Shown: one piece after another, positions 41,342 to 52,754 of the stretch
Position numbering within the stretch: position 1 is the stretch's first letter
Layout of the letters: the number at the start of each line of letters is the position of its first letter
NCBI GenBank assembly: GCA_905221605.1
Contig: CAJNDS010002328.1
Location: forward strand, 425,532-489,531
Direction: 5' to 3'
DNA from: Symbiodinium natans
Lineage: Eukaryota > Sar > Dinophyceae > Suessiales > Symbiodiniaceae
DNA length: 64,000 nt
Translations under genes and position numbers: made by a program
The notes under the pieces: model-generated
What the model saw: only the letters and a program-made list of their open reading frames with translations
Databases searched by the model: none
What the model was told of the DNA's origin: nothing

Positions 41342-43980
41342 CATAAGGTGGAGACGCAGTGGTTCGCTACCATCATGGCCACAGTGGTCTTGACCAACTC
41401 CGTAGTCATAGGCACTCAGACAGCACAGATGTTTCTTTGGCCACTTTTGATTGGTTCGCGGATGCAGTGGGTGCTGGGGCACGCGAAACACCGGCCAACA
41501 GGCGCTGAAATGTTTGCTGCGAAGCCTTTTCTGCAAAATGCACAGGAAGTGCTGCAACAGTACATAAACGTATGCGACCAAGGCCACATCCATTAATCAC
41601 GAGGTCTAACGTGCAACTTCACCCCGAAGCCTGAAAGCGAGGTCTGGAATTGGAGCTGAAAAATGTCGCGCCCGCCGTGTTCTCTATCACCAACAACGGT
41701 TTCTTGCTCATCTACATGTGTGACCACGATGCATTCAGTCCCGGCGCGGGTTTGCAGTTCAATGCGTGTGGAGATGATCTCATTTCATTATCTTGTATGC
41801 GGGTAATGAAGCGGAGCACCATGAAAGCTAATACTTTCCTGGCAACTCTGGTCGTAGAGATTGAGGTGAAATCTTTCTCCGATTCTTAGCACGCGGCCTT
41901 CCCGCAATCAAAGACGCTCTCACTTGCACACGCCTCAGTTCCTGGGGATGTCTGGCAAGTTGGTGGAGTCGATTCTACTGTTTTTTGTGCATCACACCGG
42001 CACATGCACTGACATTCAGTCTCGCCTCGCGACTGCTTAGCTCGTGCTCGCTGCAAGCCTCGATGCTCGTTGGCTTTCCAGGCCTCGATATTGCACTGGT
42101 TCTCCTGACCTTCGTGGAGCGCATGGCTGCAGGGGCTTCTATGGCCAGATCGCTGCCATCAATTCGGTTGCTCAGGCCATGGCTTTACATGGAACGAGGC
42201 TAGTCAAGAGAACCTGAGCGTAGCACGTTGGGTTGAGGCTCATTGAGACTTCAATCTCTGCACAGGTTGCTTCGGCTTATCCGTGCCTTCAAGAGCATGT
42301 CGAAGTCAAAGGAGCTTATCGTATTGCTTGGTGGGACCAGCAAGGCTGCAAGGACTGCTCAGCTCGATAGCCTGTGCATGGGTCGAAGTTATGGTTTTAC
42401 TTTTGTCACCTTTGTTCTTCCGTGCAGGACGTTGTTGTGGACCGTGCTATTCCTGTTCTCCATTGTGTGGACCGCTGGCGCTTGTACGCGACAGGCCTGG
42501 AAGCAGCAGTGGTGCGGAGCATAGGGAGTTGAGCCAGTCCGTGGCCAGGTTATCGGAAGATCAGCGATGTGGAACGGTAGTCGCTTGCTCGAATGAGTCA
42601 TTGCCTGCCATGAGACCCATGCGGCTCGCAACACCAGCCATGGGCAAGGCTGCACAAGCCTTTCTGCCTAGTGCTGGATGGCACAAGCCTTTTAGCGCTG
42701 GATGGCATTCTCTCTTCTGCTGCAAAGGCACAAATCCGCTGCAGCAGTTTGAGCCATTTGAGTCTTTCGACAACCGCGAATACTTCGGAAACATTTGGAT
42801 GAGTCACCCAGCTGATGCAAGCTTTCATCCTGAAAGGGCCAGGTTGCAATGAGTTCCTCGTTCTGCCTTTTGTTTCTTGTTGACCTGAGGCTTCTTGACA
42901 ATGTTCCAGGTGGTCACTGGTGCGCAGTGGGCGGACCACATTGGGCGCCCGGTGGTTCTCAAGTATCCTGGACTAGCATCCTGGCGTGCACCACGTGATG
43001 CGGTGAGCTACGACTCACCCCTGGTTCTTACTTATACCAGACGTCATTGGGCCATACGGATGGGCTGGTCGCGATGCGATAAAGTTGCAACATGTTGCCG
43101 CTGCAGCATGTTTGGGGTTGTGGGGCATGACCTGATGAGGCCATCTTCTTCGCATTTTTCTTGCTGATGACCACGTTCGGCTTGGTGCTCCGACTCGTGG
43201 ATTACGTTCGTGCAAAGTAATGGACAACTTTCTGGCAGGGTCGCACTTTTGCACAAGCTGGCTACAGTCAGGTGCATTTGGAGGCAGGTTGAGGATGGTT
43301 GAGGTGGAATGGGTTTTGGCAGACCATGCGCTATGTATGCATCGCCATGCAGCCGTGCACTGCAAAAAAGGTGCGTCAGCTGGAACTGCAGAGACTGCAC
43401 GTGCTGTAGTTTTGCTGTTTCTGACTTTGAGGTGACCTGTATCATCTCGAACATTGTCCAGGCCCGGCAAGTGCAGTTCCCCTGCCCCTCTATGTTTCAG
43501 CTTTGGTGGAGGATTCCTTGGAGTCATCGAGAGCCTTTGAGAAGGCCCTGAAGGAGATCGAGCGAGAAAACCGCCACCTGTCAGCCTCAACTCACTTCAC
43601 TCTGACCTCAAATCGCTGTGCATTGCAGTGCCAGCTGCATCTGCCCTCTCCCCAAGGACGCTTGTCCGGCCTCAGGGCCCGGCGCTTGCTCTTGCTGATC
43701 GATGAGGCTCGTTGTAAGGGGCGGCCGCAGCGTGCCATGTAGATGTGATGGGGTGCCAGGATGGCGACGGGGAACTGAACCTCTCTGACCTGGAAAAAGC
43801 CTTGGCAAATGAGGACGCTTGCGCAGCATCCGTCAGTCTGCTTGCTGCATCTGCCGAGTCGCAGAACATGATCTGGCTTCATCAGTTTTTCCCGTTCCAG
43901 GAGTTCGTTGAGATCCTCAGGCTCCTTGAGGCACCGTTCTTGCGCATTTGTTCTTGCCGTCTTGCCCGGTTTGCCGAGGT
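41342..43980 (+). CDS. Voltage-gated cation channel, multi-exon (channel 1)
   Basis: Short + strand exons together outline one six-helix channel domain. S1 is at 41342-41431 (WFATIMATVVLTNSVVIGT); an S3-like piece is at 42082-42135 (LDIALVLLTFVERMAA); S4 is at about 42258-42345 (LHRLLRLIRAFKSM, Arg/Lys every third residue); S5 is at 42425-42503 (RTLLWTVLFLFSIVW). The pore begins at 42757 (FDNREYFGN) and continues at 42901 (MFQVVTGAQWADHIGRPVV). S6 is split between 43140-43190 (IFFAFFLLMTTFGL) and 43433-43463 (VTCIISNIVQ). A coiled tail (LVEDSLESSRAFEKALKEIE) and a calcium-loop-like DGDGELNLSDLEKAL from 43760 follow. S2 was not found with confidence. The channel would sit in the plasma or an internal membrane. 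Exon ends are estimated; it may be a pseudogene, but the motifs are well kept. Confidence 0.7.
42901..42990 (+). CDS. Pore-loop exon of channel 1
   Basis: The sequence VVTGAQWADH occupies the position of the selectivity filter. The key position before Trp is Gln, with Ala before it, so the acidic residue found in calcium and CatSper-like filters, and in channel 2 (GDSW), is missing. Selectivity may differ between the two channels. Confidence 0.65.
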
Positions 43981-43990
43981 GGATGCTCTA
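43760..43990 (+). CDS. EF-hand exon of channel 1
   Basis: The exon seems to begin right after CAG at 43757-43759 with DGDGELNLSDLEKAL, the later part of an EF-hand loop. The first ligand would come from the preceding exon. The frame ends at 43990; FQEFVEILRLLEAP near 43,900 could belong to a second, degenerate EF-hand. Confidence 0.5.
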
Positions 43991-43999
43991 TAGAGCTCG

Positions 44000-44480
44000 G
44001 GCCAGGGTGCTACTTAGAGATTTATCGCAATCTGGTGACAGGTGCCCGTAATGAACGCAGAGAATCTCATGCGGCTGTTTGACCGTGTGGGGCGCGACTT
44101 CGGTTGCAACATTAGCTTGGAATGCCGCGTTGCAGTTGCTTGACGGTACTTCGGCATGGGAGCAGAATGCGACTTTCCTTGAAACAGAGGCGGGCACGTA
44201 AGCTTCACGGAGCAACCCGCTTGCAAGGAGGCTTCTGGTTCGAGCGCCGCTGGGGCATTCTTTGCGCGCTTGCAAGGTTGCAAGGTTGCGCAGCACGTAA
44301 TTTCCAGCTAAGGCTGGTTGAGGGCATTACTTCCATGCTTGAGGACTGGGCTGCGTTGTGGGACCTCAATGGGAAGCGCACTGCGGGAACAAGCGACAAG
44401 ACCATGCAGCAGATCACGCAAGAAAGAAGTGCGACTCACCACGCGCTGCAAAGGAAGAAAGGGGACCACGTGCAGGAAGC
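44000..44480. other. 3' flank of channel 1, possible tail exon
   Basis: A + stretch at about 44310-44410 reads LVEGITSMLEDWAALWDLNG and could be a C-terminal coiled-coil exon of the channel. No stop or splice pattern settles this. Confidence 0.3.
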
Positions 44481-44665
44481 GAGGAAGGAAGGGAGGGAGA
44501 GAGGGAGGGGAAGGGAAGGGAAGGGGAGGGGAGGAGAAGGGAGGGAAGGGGAGGGGGGAAGGGGAGGGGGGAAGGGGAGGGGGCAAGGGGAGGGGGGAAG
44601 GGGGAGAGGTGGGAAGAGGGGAGGGAAGGGAGGGAGATTGGGAGGTGAAGGGAGGGGAAGGGAGG
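44481..44665 (+). repeat. Purine (GGGA) tract, 185 bp
   Basis: An almost uninterrupted purine strand built from GGGAGGGGAAGG units. Such mirror-like polypurine tracts can form H-DNA triplexes and G-quadruplexes. Arg/Gly/Glu-rich translations are artefacts. Confidence 0.9.
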
Positions 44666-45289
44666 TCATGAAACATCATGATCAAAGCCCAAAAGAAACA
44701 TTCATGCCTTAAGTGTAGAGTAAGCAAAGACATCATACGGTAGACAATTAGGAACTTTCATGCTTCTCTGCCTACACGTTGACAATATGAGGTCGTCGTG
44801 TTGAAATATAGATGACCTATTACAGGCTTCATATTGTGTTATAGGGTGAATAACAGGGGAGATAGAGGTTTTCAGATGAAAGTTGATAGGAGCAACCTGA
44901 AGTACGGAGAAGAAGGCGACATGGGCATGCGCCACCGCCGACAGGGTCTGCGCATTTCACATTGGAGAGCGACACGGGCGTGCGGAAGCGCAGAAAAAAG
45001 TTCCAAACACTAACAAAACCTGAATCAATTCTGCGCCCTCGTGCAACTGCTGATGACGACCGTTTCGTGCAGTAGTCAGTAATCAGTAGTCAGATGTCAG
45101 CATCCTCCAGCAGAACGTGGTTCGTTTCTAATGGCCCTTCATGCGGCGACACCTCGTGCCGCGATTGCTCAAAGACTGGGACCCAGAGTAGGCCCTTCTT
45201 ACCTCTTTGTAGGGTTAAGGCTGCCTTACAAGCCCGCTTAAACAAAAAGGGCCGTTTTTGTTCTAGAAGATGCCCAAAGCTCTACCCTG

Positions 45290-45409
45290 GAGGACATCAA
45301 TCCCAAAGACTACACCAAGCTTGCCCTGTGGTCCGACAGTTTGATGAAGCGCCTCTGCTTGCACCGGTCGTTCCAGATAGAGAGCGGGCGTTCTCCCACA
45401 GATTGAACT
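45290..45409 (+). CDS. Possible exon
   Basis: The + frame reads INPKDYTKLALWSDSLMKRL and ends at a stop at 45407-45409. Composition is protein-like, but there is no family match and boundaries are uncertain. Confidence 0.2.
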
Positions 45410-46205
45410 ATTGACAATTTGCTTAAGTATGTGTTGCATCCCATGTGCTGGCCATATTGTTTTGTTCTCATCGCAATTGCCGGTGTGAGGCGGATGGAAA
45501 TGCTGGAGCAGCGCTGCAATTTTTTGGCGGAGATGGTGGCCGAACTGAGTTATTGAGAATCTGGGGAATATGTTCATCTATTGTCCCTGCATCCTTGGTT
45601 TCTGTACTGGCTTAGACACAGGACATTTTGGTAACACCCTGGTGTGATTTGCGAGGCTTCCCTGTTTGGGAAATGGGCCACGTGCATGACACTTGCAGTT
45701 CCTTACTCCCCCCCACTACGCAAGAGAGGAAGATACGCAAGAAGTTGTTGAGGGACAGCTGCCGGGACGCTCGCACATGCGTAGCACACCCGACGTTCTG
45801 GGCAGGTGCCTGCAATACAGCACAACATCCCAAGAACCATCATTTGTATTACTTGCGAATGCTAAGAGCATTGCAATTTCGTCTTGTTCTGTAGGATGTA
45901 GTGTATGGTGGGAGCATGCGGGACATTGTGTCTTGATTTGCCCAGCTCCCCATTTCCCGTGGTTTCCTTACAGTTCTCCAGACCTGCTTGCAAGCAAAAA
46001 CTCAGCGAAGATGTGATTTCAGACGTTTCACGTTACACACTAAAGATCTGTGCCCATCCGTTGAAGATCTCCCATGGCTGTATTCAGAGTATTGGCAGTT
46101 TCGACAGCAGCAATTTGCGAAATTTGCCGTGTCGCTCCTCCCGGTATGCTTTGATTCTCAGGAATGTTTGTGATCCCCTTTTGGGATGTGTTTTTGGTCC
46201 GGGCT

Positions 46206-46260
46206 TGTGTGTGTGTGTGTGTGTGCGTGCGCGCGTGTGTGTCTGTGTGTTTGTGCGCGA
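46206..46260. repeat. (GT)n microsatellite with GC interruptions
   Basis: About 55 bp of GT repeats with CG-rich interruptions (GTGCGTGCGCGCGTGTG); Z-DNA prone. Confidence 0.9.
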
Positions 46261-47136
46261 CAGATTTGTGCGCCCCAAACGGTTCTCGTTTATTTTTTTC
46301 ACGACCTTGAGGATACCTGCCGATCTTCTGTGTTCATTGCAGGTACTCGATTTGCGACGACAGCAGCCCGGAAGCAGAACATTTATTGGGTGGCCGGCAC
46401 GGTAGTCCGGAACTATTTGCCGTCAACTAGCCCAGGATTGAGGAATGCTTCAACTGCTTGGCCCTGTTTATTGACTCGCGTGCGGCTTGGCAGCATTGCC
46501 AGGATGTTCAAAGGGTGGGCCCGAAGCCGTCAGCATTGCTGGCAAGAAGGGGTCCAGCAGTCTGAAGAAGTCTTGTGGGATGCCAGGGTCATTTGACCGA
46601 CAGCTTCTGCGTTCCGCAGAAGATAGGTGGGCTATTTGGCTAGTCATTTTTAGCTATGGTTTGCTCGCTGCCCGTGGGAGCTGACCTGCACCGGCTGGTG
46701 GGTGATTGCTCAATGGCACCACATTAATTAGCCACGAACGTCGGAACTGGCCAGTGTGACTGCTCAGTCCCTGCTTTCTTGTGCCGCTTTCTTTGCAGCA
46801 GAAGCCTTGCTCATGGTTGCAGCTTGTGCGGCTTTCATGGTTTGCTCCACGATTTTTGAAATTCGCGGCACAAACCAATGTTACATATAGGCCATCCAAG
46901 AACCGGAAAGCTCAGCAACAATCTTCTCTGATCAGCCTCGTCCTGTTCTGTGGCCTTTCTGTGTGAGCTGTGCATGCTACAACTGACTAGCGCTGGCATG
47001 CTTGTGTTTTGCTATGCGTGCTGCTACTGTATCAAAGCAGGAGAATTAGTATGCGCCGGTAGGGTCAGGAGCAAAGACGGCACACAATAAAGGAGAGCAT
47101 GGCTTGAAGTGCCTTGTTGTCTTACGCCTTCGAGTC

Positions 47137-47552
47137 TGTGGCAAGGAGAACACGGAGCTCTACTATCGGGCTTTGCGTGCCATTCGTTCAGCGCCTCCTC
47201 CGGTGCCTGTCGACATTCGTGAAGCTTTGGGCCTCGAGATCAAGAAAGAGAAGCCGCACAGCTGGAAAAGATGGTGCAGTTGACGATCGTGTACATTATG
47301 TACATCGGATGTTAAGCAACTTGTCCAGAGGGCGACCTTTGATTGAGGTTGGCAGAGAATGAAGCGGAAGCGCTCATGAACTTTGCAAGGCGCTACATCG
47401 AGCCTCGGACGGCACCAAGACATCAAACACTGCCTGCCATGCCGTGTCTGTTGAACTCAGCTGAGGCACCCAAGCAGCATGCGAAGAAGAAAGTTCTCCA
47501 AGACGATTCCGATGGCTCTCCCAGGCGGGCCGAGGTTGCTAGTTTCTGTTAA
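47137..47552 (+). CDS. Two possible exons of an unknown gene
   Basis: The first (about 47137-47280) reads GKENTELYYRALRAIRSA, then DIREALGLEIKKEKPHSW. The second (about 47350-47552) reads AENEAEALMNFARRYIEP and ends with a stop. Both have good helix-forming composition and lie in the same direction. A ~70-nt gap with stops between them could be a small intron. No family is recognised; they might be upstream exons of an unknown gene or of channel 2. Confidence 0.3.
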
Positions 47553-48562
47553 GACAAACCAGGTGGCAACAGTTGGACATGTGGCAAACGCCCGAGAACT
47601 CCCAAGCACTAGAGAGCTTCCTGGAACTTGCTATGCCCGTGCCGGTGAGAAGTGTCACTTGAACAGGTCTCCTTCACCACAGGGGTCCTGGCACAGCGGG
47701 CTGCGTGTGGCTGCACCTAGCCTGAACTAGGACGTGCAGTCTTGCGCCGGCGACTGCAGTGACTGCAGCAAGCGCACAAAACTACAATACGACTTGGCCC
47801 TGAGTGAGTTATGTTGAGTGCATGGCTCCAGCCACTTGCAAACCGAGCATCCATAACACCCGAGGCCACACTGACATGCCACAAAGCAGTCCTGGCCGAG
47901 CCCCCGCCGCCGCGGCAAGTGTAGACCTTACCATAAAGTTACTGGCTAGCATGCCTTGTTGACAGGCTTCCCACAAAGCAGAACACGGACGGTTAATGCT
48001 TCCGGCTCAGGTGGATGTTGCTCGCCAGTTGAATCTTGGCTCAGATGCCCCTGAGAATTTGGTAGGGTCTCCCAAAGTATCATCCATAGACTGCCTGCCC
48101 CCTTCCTCCCCCCCCTCCGCGGAGAGCCCACCCCGAAAATCCCTCTTCGGACACATACGGTCCTGCAGAGGATCCCGCAGAATATCCCTGGAGTGAGCAT
48201 TCCCAGATCGTCCATACCGTGCATATAAAATTGCTGAGTTTTTGGTGGCATTTCCCAAACAATCAATTTTCATGTTCTGTTTGTCAGAATTTTGTGCACT
48301 GATTCGTCTGACCCACAGCCCGGGCAACAATGAGCCGGGGCGAGCTGTGGGAAACTCTGCGAAATGCGGGCTTCGGTCTCTGTCTCTGTCAATGTCTCCC
48401 CCTCTCTCTCTGACTTTTTTGGGGCTCTTTCCAGGCAAGAGCAGAAGCAGGCAGCCGAGACGGATATGCAGTACACAATCAGCAGAGAGAACGCGTTCAG
48501 GCAGGCAGCCTACCATTATTCATTGCTATTGGTCCTACCTAGACTGTAGACTTGCTCCTCTT

Positions 48563-48668
48563 TAAAATATAAATATAAATACAAATATAAATATAAATAT
48601 AAATATAAATATATATATATATATGTATATAAATATGAATATATATATATATATACATATACATATTA
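48563..48668. repeat. AT-rich compound microsatellite
   Basis: (AAATAT)n passes into (TA)n, then a near-palindromic ATATGTATATAAATATG/CATATACATAT region. About 105 bp, no coding value. Confidence 0.9.
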
Positions 48669-50364
48669 GACAGGCCTCCAGGAACTGGTCTTTACAGTGC
48701 TTCATGATCGGGGCCCTGGCGCAGGTCGGCTCAGAAGTTCTCTTCTTTGAAAGACTTGCTGGGTGGCCTCTGAAGGCGCTCTCCGGACATCTTTCTACAC
48801 TCGTTTCACATACTAAAAACCACCTTCTACTTCGAGTTGACCTGGTCTGCATCATCCCGTGAACTATCTCTGTAGGGCATCACCAAGTTGAAGCCTAGAT
48901 GCTTCATGGAACCTTGGCAGAGAGCACCTAGAGCACCTTCCATCCATTATTGCTGGAGCCATTCAGCCTCGCGGGCTTCGCAGGAAACTGCTGGCCCGAA
49001 GTGCAAGTGCTGCAAAGGCAGAGCATTCGGCATTGCACTTGAGCGAGTATCACCCGAAAGGCTAAACAAAAAGACCCTGTGCCAAGCACAGAGGCCGAAC
49101 GTCTTGCACTGCGACTCTGGGATGCAGTAGGTACCTATGAAGTCGCACACCGCCATGGGTGCCGCATCTCGTCTTCGTATGTGCGACGTTTCCCAGAGGC
49201 GTTTCATGTGCATTCTGCATGGAAAGCATCGAATCAATGCGGCGCCATCTTCAGATTATTTGAAGGGGTGGTCGCAGGTGGTGCTAGGAAGCGGTAGGTA
49301 GATGTAGGTAGGTGAGCTGCTTCATGGAAGCAACTCCATGATGATTGTCCAGCTCCGCATCTTGGGCCGGACTCTCCGGCAGAGTTCCAAAATGAGACCC
49401 CGTGCAACGGTGCTAAGAGCCCATGCAGCTGCAGTACGGGACAAGACCTTAAAAATCTGCAGCTCCCAGCGATGGCCCGGACGAACCAACACACACCAAA
49501 CAGAGCATGAAGTCAAGCTCTGGAGCCTGTGCCGAAGATCAGCGGGTGGGCGCTGTGACTTTCCATGGTTCTGCATGCAGACGGATGTGTTATGATGCCT
49601 TGCAGTGGGTTAAACCTTGGTTATTGTAGCAGCCTCCTGGCCCATAGTACCTAGATCAAAGCTAAGCTTGGGCATGCTTGGGCCATTCCACTGCACGGCG
49701 CCAAGCTGGAGGCAGGAAACACAGTGAGCAGTGATATGTGTGTCGAGGCTCGCTAAAGTGTGCGTGTCAGTGTCTGATGGAGAGCGTAATTTTCACAAGA
49801 GGACAGGCGAACAGAAGTCGCCCAATTGCATAGTGTGTGGTGTTCCCGGTTCTGCGGCAGATGCGACAAGGGCAGATCGGATGAGTAATTTGTTATGGCC
49901 CCAGCCCCTCCCTGGATCCTTGCTCTCTAGGTTTTATTCGGTATTCAGTGTTGTATGTTCGTTCATGCGCGGGGTGTTCTCTGTGTATTCTTCGGTTTTT
50001 GTGCGTGTTTTTGTGCGTGTTTCCTTGGCTGCCGCATGTGGTTGCTTGACTGCACGCCCGGCTTCATCAGAGTCACGCCAGGTTTACGAAGGCGTTCCAC
50101 TCCAAGAAACTGCAGGAAGCGCTGGCTGTGGGTTCCACATGGCTGTGTTCCACTTACCATTGGCACAGCCAAGATATTGCTCCACTATGTCCGATCTTTG
50201 GATCGTAGCTTCGCCGTCCTATTTTTTGCTCCCAGGTGAAACGACTGTTGTGAAGGCATGGTCTTGTCAGTATGCGTTTGTGATGTACTATTTCATTGAA
50301 AGTTGCTGCCACTCTTTGCCCAGATGCGGCAGTGTAAGACATCGTCGCTGGCCGCTCAGATGTT

Positions 50365-50775
50365 GTGGCTCTGCAGCAGCAAGGGGTAGACCGGTACACC
50401 GCGTGCCCTGGTGGCGCATACGTCTGCATGGCCACCGTGCACAGTCTGGGGCCAAAAAAAGTTGGGCCACAACTCCGCCCACTCAGCGCAAGTCCATCGA
50501 GTGATAGTGATGACATTGTCGCGGAAACAACGAGAAGTAGAACAGAATCGCCAACTGGCTCTCCCATCCATTCGCCGGCATCCTATGTGTCTGAGTCTGC
50601 CCGAAACAGACGAGCCAGCACCGTCAATGTTCACGCCGACTTCATCAAAGCTCGAAAGGATGACGCGCCACGACGAACTCATAGCCAAAAAGAGAAGTTC
50701 CAGAAAATGGGAGTAGATGTGATGAAAAGTAGCTGCATCTCAAACGCCATGGCGGCCGTGGTGCTGCGCCTTGGT
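50365..50775 (+). CDS. Probable N-terminal exon(s) of channel 2
   Basis: A Ser/Thr/Arg-rich, low-complexity cytoplasmic-type stretch with LSASPSSDSDDIVAET, PTGSPIHSPASYVSES and a basic end (ARKDDAPRRTHSQKEKF). It lies just upstream of the S1-like helix and has the phosphorylation-site-rich look of channel N-termini. The start ATG is uncertain. Confidence 0.45.
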
Positions 50776-50829
50776 GTGCATTCAGGCTGCTGATGCTAGA
50801 TCAATCGCGGGGTTCCCAAAATCAGCCCT

Positions 50830-50915
50830 TGACTTTTGCAAGCGAGTTCGGGGTGGTTCACGTCCTTATTCTGATGTGTCTGATGCAGTGCATGGGGTTC
50901 CGGGTGGAGCATTCA
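50830..50915 (+). CDS. S1-like helix exon of channel 2
   Basis: The frame reads FASEFGVVHVLILMCLMQCM then GFRVEHSQT, a hydrophobic helix ending in an acidic turn as in S1 of voltage-gated channels. A CAG acceptor precedes it at about 50,828. It is out of frame with the S2-S6 exon, so an intron must lie between it and about 51,066. Confidence 0.45.
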
Positions 50916-50958
50916 CAAACAACGCTGCGAGAGCGGCCTGTAATTTCAGCATTCAAGG

Positions 50959-52302
50959 GTGGGGGGGATGTCGGAACTGCGAGGTAGCCATGCGGGAAGG
51001 TTTTCAGGTTCGTCAAGCATGGCGGCACATGGCAGCATAAGGTTGGATGCGTACTGCACTTGTGCAGACATCGATGCGAGAGCAGCCGGGTTATCACCCC
51101 CTGCAGAATTCGTCATCCTGTCCGACATTTGCCTGGGCCTCTACACCTTGGAGCTTCTTTTGTTAGCCTTCCTGCAGGGTCTGTCATTCTTCAGAGAAGA
51201 CTGGCTGATTCTCCTGGACCTGTTTATTGTGGCTTGCGGCTATGTGGAGATCATTCTGGATGCCGTGGGGCCTGGCCATTTAGTTGGGAACCTCGGTGTC
51301 CTGCGGGCGTTGCGGTTTGTTAGGATTATTCGGCTGATGAGGCTCCTTCGCCGAATACGTGCCCTGCGTGAGCTGCACAAACTGGTGACCATGATGGCTA
51401 CATGCTTGAAGGCGTTGCTTTGGTCCTTTGTGTTCTGTTTCGGCATCATGACCGTTTGGGCCATGCTTTTGGTCGAGATAGTTCACCCAATCCTCCAGCA
51501 AGCTGCTTTTGAGCAGTGCGAGGGTTGCAAGACGGCCGTGGAGTCTGTCATGAAGGCCAATCTGCTGTTGTTCAAAACTGTTATTGCCGGCGACAGCTGG
51601 GGGGACATCGCGGTGCCCGTCATTTTGGATCATCCCCACACTGCTTTCATTTTTGTGGGCTCGCTGTTAACACTTGTTTTTGGCGTTTTGAACTTGATCG
51701 TCGCAGTTGTAGTGGACACCTTTGCAGAAGCCCGCGAGCAAGATGTGCTAAATCTAGCTGAAGAGATGGACCAGAATGTGGAAGATGACAGGCGAAATCT
51801 GATCAAGCTATTCAATCGAATAGACACAGATGGCAGTGGTCGCCTGACCTTAGAAGAGCTCATAGAGGGAGCTCGTCGGGATCCGGAACTCCAGAGCCGA
51901 CTCCGCGTCATGGACATTGACGAAATGGACTTGCAGCAACTGTTCGAGATGATTGACGTGCAAAAGGAGGGTTCAATCGAGGCTCAAGAGTTTATTGCGC
52001 CACTGAGCAGGTGGGTGCACGACTCCAAGACGGCCCCGCGATTTATCAAGTACAATATGGTCAGGACGATGCAGAGCCAAGAGGAGCTCTACGATTTGTC
52101 TCGTGACTACTTTGACTTTCTGGCTTTGCGCGTCGATGGCATGCTGGAAGCGATCCAGAAGCTCACCGATCCATGCCCAAGGCCCCAGGAGGACCCGGAA
52201 AAGCCGACGCCCAAGTTAGATGAGATGATGGCCACGCACGAAACCGAAACCATCGAAGCCCCAAAGGCTTCACTGCCCCTTGGACCTTTTCAGTCTTTAT
52301 AG
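50959..52302 (+). CDS. Voltage-gated cation channel with EF-hands (channel 2), S2-S6 and C-terminus
   Basis: A continuous 447-codon frame. Its real coding part probably starts at the exon acceptor TGTGCAG|ACATCG (51066/51067), not at ATG 50959. S2 is at 51105-51180 (ILSDICLGLYTLELLLLAF), S3 at 51199-51255 (LILLDLFIVACGYVEIIL), S4 at 51298-51390 (LRALRFVRIIRLMRLLRR, positive every third residue) and S5 at 51400-51490. The filter region at 51571-51615 reads KTVIAGDSWGD, acidic-Ser-Trp, comparable to the TxDxW type of CatSper-like channels. S6 is at 51640-51730 (VFGVLNLIVAVVVDTF). The cytoplasmic tail has a canonical EF-hand loop DTDGSGRLTLEE (51823-51858) and a second, weaker one DVQKEGSIEAQE (51955-51990), then a Pro/Glu-rich end at stop 52300. 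It is a single-domain channel, so a tetramer is expected. Calcium would bind the tail and tune gating; that is inference from the family. Confidence 0.9.
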   Translation: MGGMSELRGSHAGRFSGSSSMAAHGSIRLDAYCTCADIDARAAGLSPPAEFVILSDICLGLYTLELLLLAFLQGLSFFREDWLILLDLFIVACGYVEIILDAVGPGHLVGNLGVLRALRFVRIIRLMRLLRRIRALRELHKLVTMMATCLKALLWSFVFCFGIMTVWAMLLVEIVHPILQQAAFEQCEGCKTAVESVMKANLLLFKTVIAGDSWGDIAVPVILDHPHTAFIFVGSLLTLVFGVLNLIVAVVVDTFAEAREQDVLNLAEEMDQNVEDDRRNLIKLFNRIDTDGSGRLTLEELIEGARRDPELQSRLRVMDIDEMDLQQLFEMIDVQKEGSIEAQEFIAPLSRWVHDSKTAPRFIKYNMVRTMQSQEELYDLSRDYFDFLALRVDGMLEAIQKLTDPCPRPQEDPEKPTPKLDEMMATHETETIEAPKASLPLGPFQSL

Positions 52303-52740
52303 CGGGACGGGGGCCCAGAAAGCGCCGAAAGATCCTTGCGGTGGCTAAGGAAATCTTCGGTCATGCTCGAAGCTGCACAGAAGCCCCAAAAACGTGCTTG
52401 CGGACATGAGCACGCCCCCAATCACATCTCCGACCAGCTCAAGGTGCAGGACCAGAAGTAGCAAACTTTGGGTTCTTAAGCTGAGCCACGTGAAGAAGGA
52501 TTCGGTGTATTCCAGGGTCATCCGGCCACCATTCCCAGCTAACTAGCGAACCTTCCACCAGCTGCGAAGTTCAAAATGCAAGAAGAGCCGACTGATGGGT
52601 TCCGTGTCGTTGTCTACGATCTCCTACACATCCAATTCAGGTCATTTCTAAGGGGTCGGCATCTGAGCGAGAGCAGAGGCCCTCTGCTGGTCGATGCCTT
52701 GTGATGGTGCGACATTTGTGAATCTTGGAGTTCATTGCTA
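52303..52740. other. 3' flank of channel 2
   Basis: Non-coding downstream sequence without motifs; presumably 3' UTR and intergenic DNA. Confidence 0.5.
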
Positions 52741-52754
52741 TAATATTCAATGGC

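Larger units (their letters stand above)
44666..50364. other. Between the channels: sparse exon candidates and microsatellites
   Basis: Most of this 5.7-kb stretch has no recognisable gene. Possible exons are listed separately near 45.3 and 47.1-47.6 kb. Microsatellites are at 46206-46260 and 48563-48668. It could hold introns or upstream exons of channel 2 or another unrecognised gene. Confidence 0.4.

Noticed and set aside
44475-44712. Glu/Gly/Arg-rich + strand frames
   Set aside because: By-products of the GGGA purine tract.
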